Shown here: positions 6,832-9,257 of the stretch, piece after piece
Layout of the letters: each line of letters starts with the position of its first letter
Numbering within the stretch: the stretch's first letter is position 1
NCBI GenBank assembly: GCA_003455945.1
Contig: DMPQ01000142.1
Span: forward strand, 1 to 9,257
DNA: 9,257 bases
From: Planctomycetaceae bacterium
GTDB lineage: Bacteria; Planctomycetota; Planctomycetia; Pirellulales; Pirellulaceae
Reading direction: 5' to 3'
Notes under the pieces: model-generated
Told to the model about the DNA's origin: nothing
Seen by the model: the letters and a program-made list of their open reading frames with translations, nothing else
The model's database searches: none
Position numbers and translations under genes: made by a program

Positions 6832-7047
6832 GGCGTTTCTTGTCGAGTGCGTCGCGTCGCGATGTCGCTCGGATCGGCAAGCTGCGGTGACTCTGTCGGT
6901 CGTTTCGATCGTGCTTCAGGCGAGTGAGGCTGCGGATCGATACGGCGTTGACGTCGAAGACGTATCGCTGCCGACCGGACGACCGGAGGTCTCTCGTGCC
7001 GCTCCCCTGCCCTGCGTCGACAGGCGTCGGGGCGCCGAGTCCTGCTC

Positions 7048-7065
7048 ACCGGAGGTCGCCGGTTC
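7048..7065 (+). promoter_or_regulatory. Porin ribosome binding site inside a small inverted repeat
   Basis: GGAGG (7051-7055) lies 10 nt before the porin ATG and supports that start. It overlaps an inverted repeat, ACCGG (7048-7052) with CCGGT (7059-7063), loop 6 nt, which could partly mask the site. The 10-mer ACCGGAGGTC also occurs at 6982-6991. Confidence 0.5.
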
Positions 7066-8520
7066 ATGCGCTCGTTCGTCGCTCGTCGCTTCGCTCTGCT
7101 GATGCTGCTGTTGCCGTTCTCGCTGACGGCGACGCACCGGGTGGCGGCTCAGGAGTCGTTCGAGCCATGGTCGAGGCCGATCGTCCGGCCGGCGGCATGG
7201 CCCGAAGGCGAACCCGGCTATGCCTCGGTGGCGTCCGATAGGGCTTTTCCTCGGGCGCCGGAAGAGTCCGTCGACGGACCCGGCGGTGATCCGGCGATCC
7301 GATCGCTCGAGGAGCGGATCGAGGCGCTGGAGCAGGCAACGGCGAAGCCGAAGTCGGACGACGTTCCGAGCGACAAGTGGTCGGTGAAGCTCGGCGGGCA
7401 TGTGCAGTCCGAGACGGTGATGTGGGCGAATGCCGGTCCGACGATTCCCGGGCCGGAGAACTACTTCGAGTTCCGCCGCCTGCGTCTGGTCGCCGACGGC
7501 GTCGGCTACGGCGTCTATGACTTTCGCCTGCAGATGACGCTCGAACCCGAAGCGGTCGGTGCGAGTCCTCCCGGAACGGTCACCAGCCCGGACGTGAAGG
7601 ACGCCTACCTGTCGATGAACGAGCTGCCGTTGCTGGGGCGGTTCCGGATCGGGAACTTCTTCGTCCCGTTCGGACTCGAGCAGGTGACGAACGATACGAA
7701 CAATCTCTTTCTCGAACGCTCGATTCCGACCCAGGGAATCTTCACTCCCGATCGTGAAGTCGGCATCGTGTTCTACGACTGCACCGAAGATCAGTCGATC
7801 ACTTGGGCCTACGGCGCGTTCTTCGACAGCATCAGCGAAGGGCTCAAGGAGCGGCTGGACGACAACCAGGGGCATCGAGTGAGCGGCCGCATCACTTGGA
7901 TGCCGTTCTATGACGAAGCGACGAAAGGTCGTTACCTGATCTACACCGGCGCCGGGATCCTCTACACCAAGGATCAGGACGGACGCCATCGCCTGTCGGC
8001 TCGCCCCCAGGTGCACGAAGGGCCGCGGCTGATCGATTCGGGAACGATCTTCTCGCCGAGCTACACGACGGGCAATCTCGAGCTGGCGGTGGTCAACGGT
8101 CCGTTCGCCGTGCAGGCCGAAGCGTATCGCTCGGAGATCGACCTGACCGCCGGCGGAGTCGCATCGGCCGACGGATGCTACGTGCACGGCAGCTGGTTCC
8201 TGACCGGCGAGAATCGGATCTTCGAGCGGTTCGGCCAACACGGAGCGCAGTTCGCTCGGAGCAAGCCGACGACGATCTTCTCGCGGCGCGGGCCCGATTG
8301 CGGCTGGGGAGGGCTCGAACTGAAGAGTCGTTGGTCGTACCTGGATCTCGAGGATCTGCAGGCCGGTCAGTACAACGACCTGACCGTCGGCTTCAACTGG
8401 TACTGGAGCGACCGGATCCGCTGGATGGTCGACTGGATCCACCCGATCACCAGCAGCGGCACCGTGGTCGGGGCGACGGAGTCGGATCTGCTCGGAGTCC
8501 GCTTCGACTTCAACTGGTGA
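7066..8520 (+). CDS. Outer-membrane porin, OprP/OprO (phosphate-selective porin) family
   Basis: This 484-aa protein is an outer-membrane beta-barrel channel. It has a signal peptide (Arg2, Arg7, Arg8, hydrophobic 9-20, likely cleavage after Ala28), a linker, a short coiled coil (SLEERIEALEQATA, 80-93), and then a barrel of alternating strands. Family-like stretches include WSVKLGGHVQSETVMW (105-120), YFEFRRLRLVADGVGYG (133-149) and the block FRIGNFFVPFGLEQVTNDTN (193-212). OprP-type porins have a corresponding block of the form GQFKxPFSLE. The C-terminus LLGVRFDFNW ends in an aromatic residue, the usual signal for barrel insertion. Family members carry phosphate, polyphosphate or other anions, but the solute here cannot be read from sequence, and many relatives in Planctomycetota are annotated only by homology. 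The gene has its own ribosome binding site and converges on the sigma-54 activator gene 27 nt downstream. Confidence 0.88.
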   Translation: MRSFVARRFALLMLLLPFSLTATHRVAAQESFEPWSRPIVRPAAWPEGEPGYASVASDRAFPRAPEESVDGPGGDPAIRSLEERIEALEQATAKPKSDDVPSDKWSVKLGGHVQSETVMWANAGPTIPGPENYFEFRRLRLVADGVGYGVYDFRLQMTLEPEAVGASPPGTVTSPDVKDAYLSMNELPLLGRFRIGNFFVPFGLEQVTNDTNNLFLERSIPTQGIFTPDREVGIVFYDCTEDQSITWAYGAFFDSISEGLKERLDDNQGHRVSGRITWMPFYDEATKGRYLIYTGAGILYTKDQDGRHRLSARPQVHEGPRLIDSGTIFSPSYTTGNLELAVVNGPFAVQAEAYRSEIDLTAGGVASADGCYVHGSWFLTGENRIFERFGQHGAQFARSKPTTIFSRRGPDCGWGGLELKSRWSYLDLEDLQAGQYNDLTVGFNWYWSDRIRWMVDWIHPITSSGTVVGATESDLLGVRFDFNW

Positions 8521-8547
8521 GCGGCGCGCGGGCCTGACCGCGGCGCC

Positions 8548-9257
8548 TCAGACGCGGAACTTCTCCCACGCGATCCCGAGCTTTCGCATGCGGGCGCGGA
8601 GCGTGTGCGGGTTGATCCCCAGACGGTTCGCGGCGCCGCGAGCCCCTTCGATCCGACCGTGCGTCGCCGCAAGAACCCGCTCGATATGCCGACGAGTCGC
8701 TTCGTCGAGCGAATCGGACAGGCCGCCCGGTTCGCTCGTCGAGCCGGGGAGCGCGGGCGAGCGAGGCTCGTTCGATGCGTCGGTCGGTCGCTCGGCGCGA
8801 TCGCGGATCTCGGGGCCGAGCGCCGCATCGACATCCAGTTCGCGCCCGCCGCCGAGAATCACCGCGCGGTCGATCACCGCCGAGAGTTCGCGGATGTTCC
8901 CCGGCCAGGGATAGCGGACCAGACGTTCGAGCTGTGCGGGGGTCGCTTCGACTTCCGAGAGACCGAATCGACGTGAAGCGCGTGCGGCGAAATGTCGGAC
9001 GAGCGACGGGATGTCGGCGGCGCGTTCGCGGAGCGGCGGGAGGAGGATCGGAAAGACGTTGATCCGGTACCAGAGATCGGCGCGGAACTTCCCCTCTTCG
9101 ACCATCGCGGCGAGATTCCGGTGCGTCGCGGCGACGATGCGCACGTCGACCCGCAGCGATTGCTGGCCGCCGACCCGTTCGAGTTCCCCTTCCTGCAGAA
9201 CGCGCAGCAGGCGGACCTGAGCGGCGGCGGGGAGTTCGCCGATCTCGTCCAGAAAGA
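8548..9257 (-). CDS. Sigma-54-dependent transcriptional activator (FhlA/NorR-like), C-terminal part
   Basis: The last 235 residues of a bacterial enhancer-binding protein are visible; the gene continues beyond the right edge. The fragment begins at the Walker B segment FLDEIGEL (1-8 of the fragment), then RVGG (27-30), the sensor I region IVAATHRNL (40-48), FRADLWYRINVFPI (57-70), and sensor II with YPWPGNIREL (115-124, Arg122). A disordered Pro/Ser-rich linker follows (about 145-180), then a Fis-type helix-turn-helix, AANRLGINPHTLRARMRKLG (208-227). These proteins use ATP hydrolysis to remodel sigma-54 RNA polymerase at -24/-12 promoters. Walker A, the GAFTGA loop and the sensory N-terminal domain lie outside, so the signal cannot be inferred. 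The HTH sequence with GRIEGARGAA ahead of it resembles the FhlA branch more than NtrC. A GTG at 9144 is an internal valine, not the start. Confidence 0.95.
   Translation of the reverse strand, partial: FLDEIGELPAAAQVRLLRVLQEGELERVGGQQSLRVDVRIVAATHRNLAAMVEEGKFRADLWYRINVFPILLPPLRERAADIPSLVRHFAARASRRFGLSEVEATPAQLERLVRYPWPGNIRELSAVIDRAVILGGGRELDVDAALGPEIRDRAERPTDASNEPRSPALPGSTSEPGGLSDSLDEATRRHIERVLAATHGRIEGARGAANRLGINPHTLRARMRKLGIAWEKFRV

Larger units (their letters stand above)
6339..7065. other. 727-bp non-coding region between LRR gene and porin
   Basis: No convincing gene is present on either strand. The longest open frames (for example a minus-strand frame at 6588-7067) are Arg- and Ser-rich, lack motifs and run across the inverted repeats. 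The region instead holds a pair of REP-like inverted repeats (6415-6679), a small perfect 6-bp hairpin with a TGAC loop (6744-6759), an 8-bp tandem repeat (6771-6798) and a strong 16-bp hairpin (6795-6831). The porin promoter should lie in 6840-7050. A TTGACG at 6948-6953 lacks a properly spaced -10, so I make no promoter call. Confidence 0.6.

Noticed and set aside
6588..7067. Minus-strand 159-residue open frame and a plus-strand 75-residue one (6700-6927) in the non-coding gap
   Set aside because: No ribosome site, motif or sensible composition; the longer one runs through the REP-like arm and the hairpin.
6916..8442. A 508-residue antisense open frame over the porin
   Set aside because: The plus strand encodes a porin with a signal peptide and barrel C-terminus; the antisense product has no recognisable feature.
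8523..8547. Imperfect hairpin (GGCGC/GCGCC with inner CGG/CCG) in the 27-nt gap between the convergent porin and activator genes, considered as a bidirectional terminator
   Set aside because: There is no T-run on either strand and the stem is interrupted; such pairings are common in DNA this GC-rich.

Overview
This looks like an ordinary chromosomal segment of a GC-rich Gram-negative bacterium, most likely a member of the Planctomycetota. The evidence is joint: a dxr-rseP pair with an unusually long (716 aa) site-2 protease, an OprP/OprO-like porin with a short coiled coil ahead of the barrel, an FtsH with a divergent intermembrane domain, and an FhlA/NorR-like sigma-54 activator. The assignment is an inference from gene types and base composition, not from a marker gene. 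All recognisable genes are intact except two that run off the window edges.

Layout. On the left edge the minus strand carries the first 258 codons of ftsH, ending inside its Walker A motif. A 431-bp divergent intergenic region follows, with a plausible sigma-70-type promoter pointing right. Then comes a tightly packed plus-strand cluster: dxr (MEP isoprenoid pathway), rseP (intramembrane site-2 protease, GTG start, overlapping dxr by 16 nt) and a HAD-family hydrolase (ATGA overlap with rseP). After a 216-bp gap lies a secreted leucine-rich-repeat protein with an exact 22-residue repeat period. A 727-bp non-coding region follows. The porin gene is next on the plus strand, and it converges, with a 27-nt gap, on the 3' part of a sigma-54-dependent activator gene on the minus strand that runs off the right edge.

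How the genes relate. FtsH and RseP are both membrane proteases used in envelope quality control, and they sit head-to-head around dxr. Co-expression of dxr, rseP and the HAD gene is suggested by the overlaps. The LRR protein and porin are envelope or exported proteins, each with its own ribosome binding site. Nothing in the sequence shows that the sigma-54 activator controls the porin.

The most unusual structure is in the 727-bp gap between the LRR gene and the porin. Two REP-like units in inverted orientation share a 32-nt identical segment. Each contains an 8-bp hairpin, and the two hairpins differ by a compensatory G:C to A:T change. Together they look like a REPIN- or MITE-like non-autonomous element. 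Further right in the same gap an 8-bp tandem repeat runs directly into a very strong 16-bp hairpin. I saw no tRNA, rRNA, CRISPR array, transposase, defence system or biosynthetic cluster, and no clear sign of a new multi-gene system.
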